A stretch of DNA of 64,000 bases from Laburnicola sp. R22_1 (Eukaryota > Ascomycota > Dothideomycetes > Pleosporales > Didymosphaeriaceae): NCBI GenBank assembly GCA_014281115.1, contig JACONQ010000006.1, positions 2,542,001 through 2,606,000 of the forward strand, written 5' to 3'. Under the pieces are notes generated by a model. That model was not told the DNA's origin and made no database searches. It saw only the letters and a program-made list of their open reading frames with translations. A program made the position numbers and the translations under genes. Position 1 is the first letter of the stretch; each line of letters opens with the position of its first letter. Shown here one piece after another: positions 49,250 through 61,945 of this stretch.

Positions 49250-52200
49250 ACTTATAGTTTAAAAGCTTCTATTCTATCTTCTAACTTGTTAAGGTCGGCC
49301 TCTTGATTAGTAATCCTTCTCCTAATATCTTTAAGTCCTAGTTAATTCAAGAACTTAGTTTATGTGGCGGCTGGCAGAGCTTTTATAAGACTATCTGCTG
49401 CTATTTCTTCTAATTGCTAGTACTAGACTTTAATAGCTCCACGTACTACTTTTTATTAAAGCTAATAATTGTGTATATTAATATGCCTAAGCTTAGTTTG
49501 CAATTTGGTAATTTCCTTAATAATAAGTTAAATAGTTTGTTGGTTATCGTAATTAATAGTAATTGTTAATAGCGACAGTTTAATCATAAGTTTATTAATT
49601 AACTAAGCTATAAATAGTACCTCCTTTACAACTTATAAAAGTGCTAGCAACTTAGCTTTAGTTATTAAAGTAGTGATAGTGTCTTATTAGTTTGCCTTCT
49701 AGGCGACAAGGCCACTAAATAATTTAATAATATACCCCTATAAGCTTTTTCTATCAAGGGTGTTGTCTACAAACAACACGTCGCTCGCAACCTCGTAAGT
49801 GTCTACTCCTCTAAATTATAGCCCTAGTAATCGAGTAGATAATAGGTATAGCAGTACGCGGTTGGCGGCATTATAATAGTTGTCGCTAGAGTTTAAAGGG
49901 AAGCGTAATAATTAGGAGCTTGCAAAAGCTATATCTGGGCGCGTAGTTACTACAGTGTAGAGAATTAATCCCACCTTCCACTAGTACTAATTAATCTCTA
50001 CCATTATAGCAAGTCCTTCTTAAGGTAACAGTTTAACTACTAGTATTAGGGTATTGTGTTTAAGGTTGCGTTAGTTGATTAGACAACTAATCTTGTCTAT
50101 ATAGGACCTCTATAATAACTAGAGTTGTCTATTAGCACGGTCTCTAACAACTTTAATGCCTAGGAATCACTATAGATCGTTACTACTAGTTAGGATAAAC
50201 TTTATACCTATCTTTTTTATTACTATATTAGTAGCGTACTTTTAATCTTTTAAGTATACGACGATAAGATTGTCTATATAAAAGAAGATAATGATACTAT
50301 CTTTAATTATAAAGTAAAATTTGTGCGGGACTGTAGTAAAACTAAGATCCTTAAGCGCACTAGTAAATTCTCTCTACTATAGTAGTGGTAAGATACGTAA
50401 GCCATATAGTGCCTTATACAACTATAGGATGGTGTCTCTTTAGGTATAACCTTAGGGCATCTGTATATAGATTTCTCTATCTAGATTCGCGTGGACAAAG
50501 GCGTTAGTAACGTTATACTAGCTTAGCTCTAGGTTAAACTAAGCCGCTATTAATATAAGTAGGCGAAATAATCTACCTGTAAGTATTGTAGTATAGGTAT
50601 CCTGTATAGTAAGATGGCGTTATTAATCTTCGCGCACTACTAGCCTTGCCTTGCACTTCTATAATCTATAATGTTTATTAAGTTTATAGGTATATACCCA
50701 CATATAGTTAAGAATCTAGTAACCGCGTAATTGCACTAAGGCTGTGGGCACCTCGCTCTAAGACCTCATTTCTTTATAACTTTGTAGATAGAATCGCTCG
50801 GCATCCTTCCACATTTTGAATAATAAATAATTATCTATCTAGATTCTGTATAATAGAGGTTCAGGCAGTTAACTTTAATAGGGTTTCTTGCCTACTATAA
50901 GCATATAATTAAATTAAGCTTTGTTAAGTGGCTTCTTCTTATATTTGCCTCTACTTCCTGCGAGTGTACCTGCAAGGAAGGCAGCTGCCTATAGCATAGC
51001 GCGTTAATTTGGCTGTGGTGTTCCTATGGGTAATTTTTTAATTTGGTTCTGTTTAAAACTTACTATTAATTAGGCAAGTAGTGCAATAGGTGGAGGTATC
51101 TCTAGTAGTATTAGGTAGGTGTAATTAATCTTCCTCCCTTAATAGTACCCTAGAGTACTCTTATCCTCCTTATAAGAGTTAATAATTAACTTATCCTTAT
51201 AGAAAGACTCTATATTTTTATATTCTAGTGGTGAGGGCAGTAGCTCCACTATTTGGGTCTATGCAGCAATCTCTTTAGTAGTGCTATGCATAAGGTTGTC
51301 TAACAGGTCTTCTTATTTACCTAAGAATACTTAATTTTTGTTAAAGATAATATTGTGTGTGCTAATAACTTTGTTAAGTAGAGGTATTCATACTCTCTAG
51401 ATATTTGTTAATTAATAGCCTACTAGGTAACTAACCCATGCCTTTAGATTAAGCCTTTAGAGCTTGCTCTTGCCGCGTTTTATATTATTAGTTAAGGCAA
51501 AAGCTTTATAGCTATAGACTCTAAGATAAGCCTAGTTTAGTTTCTTTAGTTAGGTAATAATACTGTTTTAATAGGTAACTATTATAAAAAATACTTTGTG
51601 TAGTAATCGCCATTAATTAGCGTAGTTTAGCATTTAATTATATAGGTATACGATCGCTCGTGTAATCTCTAGCTATAGTGTCCAGGGGAGGTTGGCGTTA
51701 AGTCGCATTGCACGGCTCTTTTCCTTAATTACACCCCCTAAGCGTTTAGCCCCTCTATTTTAAGCTTGGGTATTAGGTGCTAAAGGCTTAATAACAACCC
51801 CTTTATTAACACACCACCTATGAACATCTTATTTAACTAAGAAAATCTCATTATTAGATTTAATAACTTTTATAGTCACCTTAAACTATACTTTTATAAA
51901 TAGTACAAATTCCTTTAGCAGCTTAATAATTATTCGTACTAGTCGATTGTCTTTAAAGTAGAAGTCCTAAGCTATGCCTAAGAAATAATTAGAGATAAGC
52001 ATTATACTCTTTTCGCTAGTTAAGCTCTTGTCTTTAAAGTTGTAAAAGTCTATAGCGACTCTCTCTCTTAGGCCATTGTTAATTTATCTAGCCTAATGTC
52101 TAATTTATTGTCTAAGCTTTAATCTGCCACAAGCGTCGCATTAGACTATAGTTAACCCTTTAATACGTACCTCTTCACTGTGATTCACTATGTGCTCTAG

Positions 52201-54018
52201 TGCCTAAGGGCCTGGGTGGCCTAGTCGTTTGTGCCATGTGATGGCGTTCGCCTTCTGCGCTTATTGTGCGGTGCGCGAGGTAAATTTGTGTATAGCGTAC
52301 GTACTATTAATTGTGATACAAGTTAATTTTAATGTTGGTATAAACTCTAGTACCCATTAATTATAGATTTCTTAGAGTTTAGCCAGAATTATATTATCTT
52401 GTCTCCTAATTATTATTAGGTCTAACTTAGTGTCCTACCATAGGCCTTGCCTTTAGAGTAATTAAAAGAACACTAGGTTACAAAGTAGACTAGAATAATA
52501 GGCAATATTGTCTAACCTTACTAAGTAATTTCCCTCCTTACTCTTAATATAAAGATGGACACTCTTATATCCCCTTATCTATACTTATAATAATCCTGCC
52601 CATACAAAGTCTCCTGGCAACAGTAATCGCTATAAGATAAAGCGACTAATACTACTAAAGATATAGCAGGTTGTGCCAGAATTAAGAATTGCAAAGTCAC
52701 GTAGTGGATATATATTTGGGTCTAAGTAGTAAAAGGCTGTAATAGCATTAAAGCTCGCTAAGAGGATAGTAATCTATTTGCTATCTAGTTATTTATTATT
52801 AGTAATCTTAGTAATTCGAGTTAGAGTAGGAGTCTTTAATTATTTAATCTTTAGTGTCTATAACTTTTAACGCTTTACAGATCTCATATGCTCTATAAGC
52901 ATAGAGTTATTCTCTAACCTATATATTATAACCGCCTCTATAGCAGGCTTTAGTTTAAACTATTTAGGTTGTTTATTAGGGAATACGTAAAAGTAGTCTT
53001 TTAGACTATGGCGTTGTTTACAAGCAGGGCACTTAAGGTTTAATCTTTTTTAGCCTCTAACTACTATTGGCTTATTGTTAGTAACTCGTACGGACTACTT
53101 AGATTTGGCTTTAGGGCTAGCTTTATTAGCGCGTAATCTGCCTCGCTTGAGTAATGCTGCTTTATCCACAGGTTGGGCGTCCCTAGCTGCGGCCTGGGTA
53201 GTTATACTACTATTAGCGAGAGATAGTCCTATAATAGCAAAGGCGCCCCTTTATTTACCCTTAATTGGGTGCTGCATTACTATTTATTCTTAGAAGAGTT
53301 TTACTATCTCTTTTCTATTAACTATCTTGTTCTTATTTTTATATTATAGGAAGGTCGTAATCTATTAGAATGTAATATTAGTAACCGCTTTTATAAAATC
53401 TTATTTAACTAAGTCTAGCTTCTAAAGCTCTAACACATAATTATACTTAGCGAGTCAGGTGTACTATAAACTAACTAATCTTATTAGTTTAAGAGCGTCT
53501 TAGTACCTAATCCTTGCTCTTCTTTGTTTATTATGTTGGTTAACCCTAACTATTTTTATAAGGTTCTTAATCTATTATCTAATTAATTTACCTAGGGTGC
53601 AGCAATTGGACTGTAAATGTGCCAAGGTAGTGGTTTGGATGAGAATAACTAGCTTATCTAGGTTCTCCTTCTCCTGTTTGTACTTTCGATCTAGGAGCTT
53701 ATAGATTTTAAGTTAATTCTTATAGAAATTAGTATCGATTTTGTACGCCTTTTTACCAGCCAGTGATAGGTACGATGGTAGCGATGGACGGGCGTTGTTA
53801 GTGTTTCTATTAACGAAAGCGGGAGCTAGTTAATAGGCACTAATATTCAGTGCGACTAGTATGACTGGTTCTGCCATTAGTTTATTATTGAGGGATGGGT
53901 TAATAAGATCCCATACTTTTAACAACTGGGCTCGGGCTTTAATTTGCCTTAGCCATGATGTATAGTTTAAGTAATCGGTCAGAATCACTGTGGGATCTCT
54001 AAGTGTCGATAGAGACAT
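49250..54018 (-). pseudogene. Copia gag-pol polyprotein remnant
   Basis: One long - strand frame with scattered stops, start ATG at 54,018 about 36 bp inside the 5' LTR; the 3' limit is approximate. Visible order: gag with LTDYLNYTSWLRQIKARAQ (near 53.97 kb, an intact N-terminal 62 codons) and a CPACKQRH zinc-binding segment (near 53.03 kb); integrase expected at 51.6-52.3 kb; RT near 50.2-50.5 kb with KALYGL, EFTSALKDL and FFYIDNLIV (YVDD-type box, second Asp now Asn). RNase H would lie at 49.3-49.9 kb. This domain order (integrase before RT) is the copia arrangement. Confidence 0.85.
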
Positions 54019-54054
54019 GATTTTTGGTTTGATTAAGGCAGTAAGACTCTTAAT

Positions 54055-54372
54055 TATCAGATACGTAAGTATCTTTAATAAGATAAGATGAAAGTGATGG
54101 ATTTAATGATGAATTGATTGTCGAGTGATCTCTATCGGAGAAGCTTAGCTATCGTACGCAATATCTATCTAGCGCTAAGACGCACTAGTAATAGTGCGGA
54201 GTAGTGTAATAGTAGTACGCCAGTCTCCTTTGTGTATTTCACAGTAATCTCACAGTGAAATCACTGTAAGTTACACCAACTGTCGTTATAAAAAGACCAT
54301 GTAATTGAACGCACGTAACTACTAGATTTCACAGTAAAATCACAGTGATTTCCAGTAACTTGATATCTGACA
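54055..54372 (-). repeat. Copia LTR (5' in coding orientation), 318 bp
   Basis: Begins TATCAGATACG (RIP-altered TG) and ends GATATCTGACA, followed by CTAGG. Keeps the motifs CACAGTGAAATCACTGTAAG and TCACAGTGATTTCC, which are A/T-converted in the other LTR. Confidence 0.94.
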
Positions 54373-56067
54373 CTAGGCTTGCCGTAGCATCCACAGCGCT
54401 ATTGAGCAGATTCGCCTCTATTAGCGCGCACCCTCTTCTTTGCCTTTTGCCTATTACTGCGCGCTCCAAACTCCTTTAGAGTGGCTAGCTGCTGGCCCTC
54501 TTTAGCTGTGGGGACTCCTTCACACTGTACTTGCTTTCTTTTATGCAATTTACGTCGCGTGGCGGCCTTATTAGCAGCTTAAAGTTTAGCGTTGCGTTTA
54601 GTTATTAACACTAAAGAATGCCCTATTAGCTCGGCGCCTTTGACAAGCTTTTCCATCGCCTTAACTATATAAGTTAGGGAACTATCTATATGCCTTTAAA
54701 TCCTTTGCTTAACTAGCGTTAATTGCGACCTAAGTTCTGTACTATTTTGTAGAGTTTGCGACTTCTATATACTATCGCGAATAGTACAAAGTGGAGGCGT
54801 ACGCAGGTGGATGTTAAGTTGCGATATTACAACTTCTGGGTTGTGGGACACTAGGCCAGCACCTTAAAAGCCTTCTTTAATATTACTTTTAGTAATTAAA
54901 GCCTTAAAAGCAGTAATAAAGCAAGATAGGAACTTAATTTTAGTAATGTGCGTAATGTGGTTGCGTATTAGATTCTTAGCTTAGCGCCCATACGCCTTCT
55001 TTAACGGCGTAAAATAACCCATATTAAATGGCTATAAGAGGTGCGACGAATGTGAAGGCATATAGAGAGTAATAATATTACTCTTTTTATAGTAATCCTA
55101 AAATTTAAGTAAGTTATAACTTTTGTGGCTATTAATAATAAGCAAATGTGCTTTACTAGTAGTACGCCTCTTTGTATACTTATTAAAGTGCTTTAGCTAT
55201 TATAGACTAAGCTTATTTATTATCTAGCTATTTTTAGAGACTGCAATAACCTAATTATAAGGTAGATTCTTCTCCTTATACTAGGCGGAGAGGTAGTGCT
55301 TGCCCCCGAAGATAATAAAGGGTGGGATCTACCATCCTATTGCGTTAATGTCTTAGATAACTATTGTCTACTTTCTATTGCCCTGCTGTACCTGCTTTAG
55401 CCATCCTCGACGCTTAGAGCCTATGACTACTACTCTAGTTAATATTATGCCTATTATAAAGCTAGACTTGTCGAAATTATAGGTATCCTTATTTAGGATA
55501 CTATACTTGGCCTTTATGTTCTCCACAAGCCGGAACCAGTCTTGTATTACCTTAGAATCCTCCTAGAGAGCTCTTTTGTAGTCGTACTTTTAATTAAACT
55601 TAACTTAAAGCTTTAGCTAACGCTTAACAAAGTTATAAGGCTACCTCTAGCCAACTAGCTTATAGTAGCGTGCAGCTAGTAAAGAATCGGCCATATCTTT
55701 TATAGCATCAAGCTGGGGCGAAAATCCTCGCGCGTCTAGATCGAGTATATGCTGCATAATTACCTGCTCCTCTCTTATAGTAAGTCTTATTTTGTTGGGT
55801 GCACAGTTGCATCTAAACGTCTTTTTAGCGCGTTAGTTGCTAAGTGTACTTTAAGAGACGTTATAGAGGGCTATAGCGCATCGCTAAGAGAGTGTCGCGT
55901 CTTATTTAATAGCCTAGATTACAAGCTATATACGCGCTTCTTTTAATGCTAGTGGTTTATTATATGGTTAAGGCATCGCATTATACTATTGCTAATAGTA
56001 TATTTTAGTAGGGTCTTGGCAAGTAATTAACTTAATAGAATAATCGACTCGAGTGCAAAGTACGTTA

Positions 56068-56124
56068 TAGTAATATTAAAACCTTAATACCTTTAGGTGC
56101 CATTACCTATATAGTATATAGACA
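56068..56124 (+). repeat. R2 repeat, right half
   Basis: Continues the R2 unit interrupted at 46,460: AATATTAAAACCTTAATACC, then TTAGGTGCC and ATAGTATATAGAC, matching 63,549-63,595. Confidence 0.82.
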
Positions 56125-57839
56125 CTAGCAACTTTTTATTTTTAAAATTATTATTAACAGTTCTCTCTTTCTCTATATAAACTATCTACTTACTAATATT
56201 TATCCTATTTATTTATTATTCTCTTATCTATACGTCTTCTACTCTAGCTAATTTACTTTAGTTAGTAGGAAGATTCTATTAATTATTTATTATACTTTAT
56301 TACTATTTATTAGAGGCGCAATTAGGCTTATTAATAGTAGAGTAGTAGTTTAGCTAATAGCAGTTAAGGATAAGATTACGTAGTTAATAATAAGATTATA
56401 GTAATAATATATTGTTTATATAAAGGTCTTTTTACTTAGTTTATTTTTTATATAATAGGTAGACCTATTTATCTTATTTATTTAGAGAGCAATATTAGGC
56501 AATTATATAATATTAAATAAGAAAAAGACAAACGCTAATAAGGGGTATAAATTAAGGCTTTAGATAGAAAAGAGAGATATATAAGGTAGGCTTTCCTTTC
56601 TTTATTCTTCTCTTTCTTATTCTCTACTTTAAATATCTCTCTATATATGCTCCTTCTCTTTAGGTTTTTTCTCTTTTTTTTGTTAAGCTAATCTCCTATT
56701 TTATGTAGTGCTAAACTGTGCCTCTTATTATATAATATCTTGTCTTTATATAGTGCTAACTTACTATAAATAATAGCACTTATACTAGCTAGTAACTAAG
56801 TTAGCTTCCTTAGCTTTAATCCTATTATATATAGTCTTCTAAATAAAAGAATACATATTACTTATCCTACTAGTTTCTATATAAACTATATATTCTTCTA
56901 GAATATCTCTATTAATATAAGTTTCTCTATTTCTTATAGGTTTGCTTTTATATAGATACTAACTTTAAAATAGACTTAGAAACTTAATATTACGTATATA
57001 CCTTCACATAATATTAATATTATTCTTCTAGCTAGTATAAACCTATATATATAGGCTGCTAAGGTTATTTAGCGCAAAGAATATTTCTATGCACTATTAG
57101 TCTAGTTATATAGTCGCCTTAGGGGCACTCTATACGCCTACTACTATAGTAGTATAACAAGGCCTAGGTCCTTTACTAAGTACTGCATACTAGTAAGCTT
57201 TTAGGCAGAATTATATAGTTCTTATATATAGTAGAGCTATAGTGCTAGGTGTAATTATCGCATAGGATAGGGCTAGGGTAATAGAGTAAATAATACTAGA
57301 TATTATCTATTAATATTAAAATAAAAAGACTCTTTTCTAAATAACTATATATTATATTTCTTCTCTTTCTATGCAAATAATAGATAGAAAAATACATATT
57401 TTTTTAACTAATATGTGTGTATAAAAAGAATTAAATAAATATAGTATACAAAAGAATAAGTAAATAATAAAAAAATAGTCCTATATAAAGGCTAGGAAGA
57501 GCTTATACAAATAGGCTTAAGATAATCTACTAATACTTTAATAGTAATTATTAAGGTATTACTAAAGATTAAGAACTCTAGAGCCTAGTTTAGGGCCTTC
57601 TTTATATAGGCATTAATAGGATTATCATTTCTATTAATCTATCTAACCTTAGAAATCTTACAGTGCTTATACAATTCGCAGAGTAATATAATATTAATTA
57701 TAAGGCGCTTCTTATATATAGTTTCTAGTTATATAAGGTAGTTATAGAGAGACTTTAAATCTATATAAATAACTATAAAAATTAGTAGTAGACTAAGCGT
57801 GTGTACAATCTTCTAAAGGGTTATACTAATAGTAATAGC

Positions 57840-58076
57840 ATTATTAAAGTCTTCTACTATACTATACAGCTTGCTAGCAAGAACACTTCTTATTACTCTC
57901 TTACACTTAGTCAAATTCTAGTGTATAATATTTACTAAGATATTAAAGTTGTTGCTATTACCTATACAATACTTATTGCCTGGAGTAATTAAAAACCCTA
58001 GCTATAAGCTTAAGTCCTTATTACTAGTAAATAAGCTATTAGTAAAGATAAACAGCTTCGCGTAATAGAGATCTAA
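57840..58076 (-). pseudogene. RNase H domain remnant of a copia-like pol
   Basis: On -, LDLNYAKLFIFTNSLF, SNKDLSLQLGFLIT-like residues, then LTKCKRVIRSVLASKLYSIV. This matches the RNase H block (catalytic Asp region, then KCKRVTRSVLASE) of fungal copia-type polyproteins. Key Asp and Glu are altered. Stops flank it. Confidence 0.75.
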
Positions 58077-59494
58077 TAGTATAAAAGTAAGACTACGCTT
58101 ACTATTATTAATCTACTATTAAATTTATGCGTTTAATATCTTAATATCTTTATATAAGGATAATATAGTCTAAATAGCAATAGACAAATTAAGTATAGCT
58201 TCTAGTTAGTACATAAATATAATATAGGCGTCTTTTACACGCTACTTTATATACCTCTAAGCAGTATTCTTATCTTTTGAATTAATTATATAAAAGCCCT
58301 TTACTTAACCTTTCTATATAAAAACTATAGTATTATATATAAGCTAAATTCTTCTACTATTAAACTTAATAGATTAGTCCTTAGCAAGGATAGTCTTATC
58401 CTTTATATAGAAGACTACTTTCTTTAGCTCTTTTTTTCTTTTTATACAAAGTTTTTATTAATAATACTAAAAGTATTATCTATCTAAAGGCTAATAATCC
58501 TAAAGGTGTATTCTTTATTATTAGTAATAAGTAGATATAGGTTGTATAACAAAGTCTTTATACTAAGTTTTTCTTTATAGTAGTTATAGTAGGTCTTAAA
58601 CTAATAAAAATCTAATTTAGCTACACTATAGAGTAGTTATATAATATAAAAGATTATATCTTATAAAAAGTTTATATGTAGTTTCTTAGGTAGTCTAGTA
58701 TAAAGCGTGCAGTTTAGTTTATTAGTAACCTAAATATAGGCCTAGGTAATATCTTATGGTTTAAAATACATTCTATATATTACCTAAAGGCTTACTCCTA
58801 ATATAAAGAGTAGGCGCTAGCTTATTTTTTAAATAGTAGATAATTAGGTAAGAATCTTATTCTTCTCCTTATTAAAGTAGCTAGCAAAACATAAAGCAGA
58901 ATTTCTTATATAGTTAAGTAGTCTTACTTTTAACTGCTTATATAAGGCAAAAGTTAAAGATTCTACCGTTATACTTAGATAGGTTAAAAAGAAGAATCTT
59001 AAATATGCTATTAGTAATTAGAGCGTCTATTTCTATGTAGTTTAACTCTTTAAAAAGTGCTCTAGGTATTATAATTATACCTTCTATATAGAGCTTTAGA
59101 GATAGTTCCTAATTACTTATCTCTTTTTAGAAAAGAAATATAGCATTCTTTCTTAGATAGTCTCTCCTTCTCTTCTCTAAAAGATCCCTTTGCATAGGGG
59201 CAATATTATTTACTTTATATAATAGTAGAAAAGTGTAATCTTCTTTATAATAGTATAGCTTAACTTATATATAATAAAACTTTACTAAACTATTTTTTAG
59301 GTTAACAATTATATCTCTATCCTTAATATTCTTAATTTTATATAGGCCTATTTATCTACCTTTTTTCTTTAAACTATAACCTTAAATCTAAGTAGGAGCT
59401 TAAGAACTTTATATGCTACTAATAGACTATTATAAATATTTAGCGTATAATTAATATTAGCCAAATTTTCTTTCTTCTATAATATCTTTATTAC

Positions 59495-59853
59495 CTTTTA
59501 TACAGCATTTATATATATAATAATATTAGATAATAGAGGAAAGTCTATACAAATTCTAAAATATGCGCTAAAAACTAGTAGTATAGATATAAGACTATCT
59601 AGGCCTATAGTATTATTAATAGCTTTAACAGCTGTTTAGAAAATATCCTTTTTATTTATATAATCTTCTAGTTTAGCTTTAAGAATATTAAAGGCTCTAT
59701 AAAGAGATGTATACAAACACTTAACCTTCTTTATTACTTAATATACTTCTATAGGTATCTGCCTATAGGTTGTGCTAATAATTTTTGCGCAATTCCTAAA
59801 CTTATCTAATATAAAATTTATACCTAGGTTATATATAATATAGTTAGGTAGAC
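59495..59853 (-). pseudogene. Integrase core/C-terminal remnant of the same copia-like pol
   Basis: On -, GLPNYIIYNLGINFILDKF, then IPIEVYQVIKKVKCLYTSLYR and AVKAINNTIGLDSLISILLVF. This corresponds to the rve integrase region (second catalytic Asp at 'HDxGxNF', then the Glu helix) of fungal copia-type elements. The second catalytic Asp appears as Asn. Confidence 0.78.
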
Positions 59854-61840
59854 CTTAGTAAATATTAATCTAGCATCTATAGAGAGCTTTCTACGCATTT
59901 TATGTAGACATTAATTTTAAGAAGATTGTAGCTTAAAATAATATATCTATATCTATAATATATAGTACGTCTCGAGTTCTAATATATATAGTAGTAATAA
60001 TAATCTTATAGTTAAAGTAGGTGTTATTCTTAATAGTAAACTTAAAGCAATATAAGGCTTATTTATACAATTAATAATAGTAGCAAAACTTCTAAATTTT
60101 ATTTAGTATAGTAGTATCTACTTTATAACTAGTATTAGTAAGCATTTTCTAAAGTCTTTCTATATAGAAATATCTAAATTGTTAATAAAGGCAATAGAAT
60201 TCTTATTTAATAAAGAAAAACGCAGTTTCTTTCTTACTAATATTAAAGAAAAAGTGTCCCTATTTACGTATAATAGGTATAGTTATGCTATTCTTTTATA
60301 TAATAATGTCTAGAATATTATTAAAGTAGGCACCTAGCTTATTAATATCTACTAGTAATAGTAGAAATAGTAATAGAGTGTCTAGAATATAGTAAGTAAC
60401 TATTTCTATTAAATTTGTAATTTATATAGTTCCTAGAGATTCTTATAGGTTCTAACCTCTAAAGCTAATATTACTCTTTCTAGGTATCTAATTAATCTTT
60501 ATATAGAAATTCTTTTATATATATACCTCTAGCTATACTTTGCTAATAGTAGAAATTCTTACTATACCTATATTCTATAGTTTGCCTTAGTATATTATAT
60601 AGTATTAATCTTTACGAATAAACTATTCTACACACTTCTCTAGCTCTATCTTATAAATATATTTGCTAGTTATATAGTAAAGATAGGTAGTAGTAGTTAG
60701 GTAGAATACTTAATTATTACTATTCTTATTATTTTTACTCTACTCCTCTTCTTTGTACAAAGTAGGTTTCTTATTATTATACCCTTCTATATTCTAAATA
60801 TAGGACTAAATAGTTTTATATAAAGGTATTGTAATATTATACTCTTTATAGAAGGTAATATACTGCCTTATTACGCAAGTACACTTATTATATAAATATT
60901 ATTTAATTAAAATCTAAATTATAATAATAATAGTACAAATTATCTATAAAATTCTTATCTATAAGAGCCCGGTAATCTCCCTTTTATATAGAAAAGTTAT
61001 ATTTGCAATTGGTATAGTATATATTAGCCTCTTATAAGTACTAATTAGATTAGCAATTAATTATAACTTAAATTAACATATAAAGATTAGCAAATAAAGT
61101 TTTATAAATAGGCTTAGGGGTAAATATAGCCTACTTTAGCTTCAGGTGTCTATAGTATACTTATATAATAGCAATATAGAGAGGAATTTCTCTAGTAAAG
61201 TTTATACCTAATACTCTTTATATAAAAGTAAGTCTATTAATTATTGCCTCTAGGACTTTGTGTAAACTCTTATTAGGTTCTTATACTAGTATTATATAAA
61301 AGTTATTATAGTCTAGTTTATTTAATACTAGTTATAATTAATAATAATATTAAAGTAACTATTAAGTACTTTATATAAGCACTTCTATAATTATCTAGAG
61401 CAGATATTATAAAGATAATACTGTGCTGCACAGCTAGTAAGAATATCTAAAAAATATCTAGGTATTAATCCTTAGTAATATCTAGGCGTCTGTATAGATC
61501 TATAAAGATTCTAGTCTTATTAACTAAAATATTATATAGAGCTCTAGTATAGTTATTATTCTTATTCTATACCTTTTAAAATTAGATTATCTTATTAGCT
61601 AGAATTCTCTAAGAAGGTAGGTTATACTTAGATAGAAGCTTATATAGGTTAGATTATAGTATAGGCTTAGTTTATATAGATTAGTATAGTCTCTATAATT
61701 CGCATTTAACTAGTAGTAGTTCTATTCTATATAGTATTTAATAATTGCAAGTAGGTAGATAAAATAGTAGTTAGGTACTATATATAAAGAGTGGTGGTTT
61801 ATTTAGTTATTTATACAAATAAGATTATTCTTAGTACTTA

Positions 61841-61945
61841 TTAAAGATCTTCGTCGTGTTAAGGTTCTAACCAAGATCGAATCCGCACTATACACAGAGA
61901 GAAGTAAAACAGGAGACACTAAAACCTAGCACCTAGTACACAGTA
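61841..61945 (-). repeat. 105-bp SINE/MITE-like element, copy 2, with 14-bp target duplication
   Basis: Flanked by identical 14-bp direct repeats ATTCTTAGTACTTA (61,827-61,840 and 61,946-61,959). Inverted relative to 18,525-18,629 and the same length. Contains GATCGAATCCGC on +, which loosely fits an RNA polymerase III B box (GWTCRANNC). Far less AT-biased than surroundings. Confidence 0.78.

Larger units (their letters stand above)
48867..54372 (-). mobile_element. Ty1/copia LTR retrotransposon, 5,506 bp, inside pogo-5
   Basis: LTRs at 48,867-49,186 (320 bp) and 54,055-54,372 (318 bp). 5-bp target duplication CTAGG at 48,862-48,866 and 54,373-54,377. LTR ends TGTCAGATACG...TCTGACA with short inverted tips. 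A polypurine tract (CTAAGGGGGTG on -) abuts the inner edge of the left LTR, which is 3' in coding orientation. Coding on -. Less RIP-altered than its surroundings. Confidence 0.95.
48813..55976 (-). pseudogene. pogo-5 transposase, interrupted by the copia insertion
   Basis: Coding segments are 54,378-55,976 and 48,813-48,866 (-). They join to 1,653 nt (551 codons), the same length as the pogo-3 transposase. Start ATG at 55,976. Readable: ALYNVS (HTH); EEQVIMQHILDLDARGFSPQL (CENP-B-type HTH); TYNFDKSSF with the first-block Asp kept; LLIINSHKSYN, second catalytic Asp changed to Asn; MPSHSSHLLQPFNMGYF; and a knuckle split by the insertion (CGCYGK before, PRHNKTTC after). Several in-frame stops. 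Inactive twice over. Confidence 0.9.
48685..56065 (-). mobile_element. pogo-5: Fot1/pogo-type DNA transposon, split by a copia element
   Basis: TA at 48,683-48,684 and 56,066-56,067. Terminal inverted repeats of about 55 bp begin ACATAC (left) and ACGTAC (right) and share TTTGCACTCGAGTCGATTAT and AGTTAATTACTT. Total 7,381 bp; without the copia element and its 5-bp duplication it is 1,870 bp, the normal size. Inserted 10 bp from pogo-4 in the same R2 unit. Transposase on -. Confidence 0.92.
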
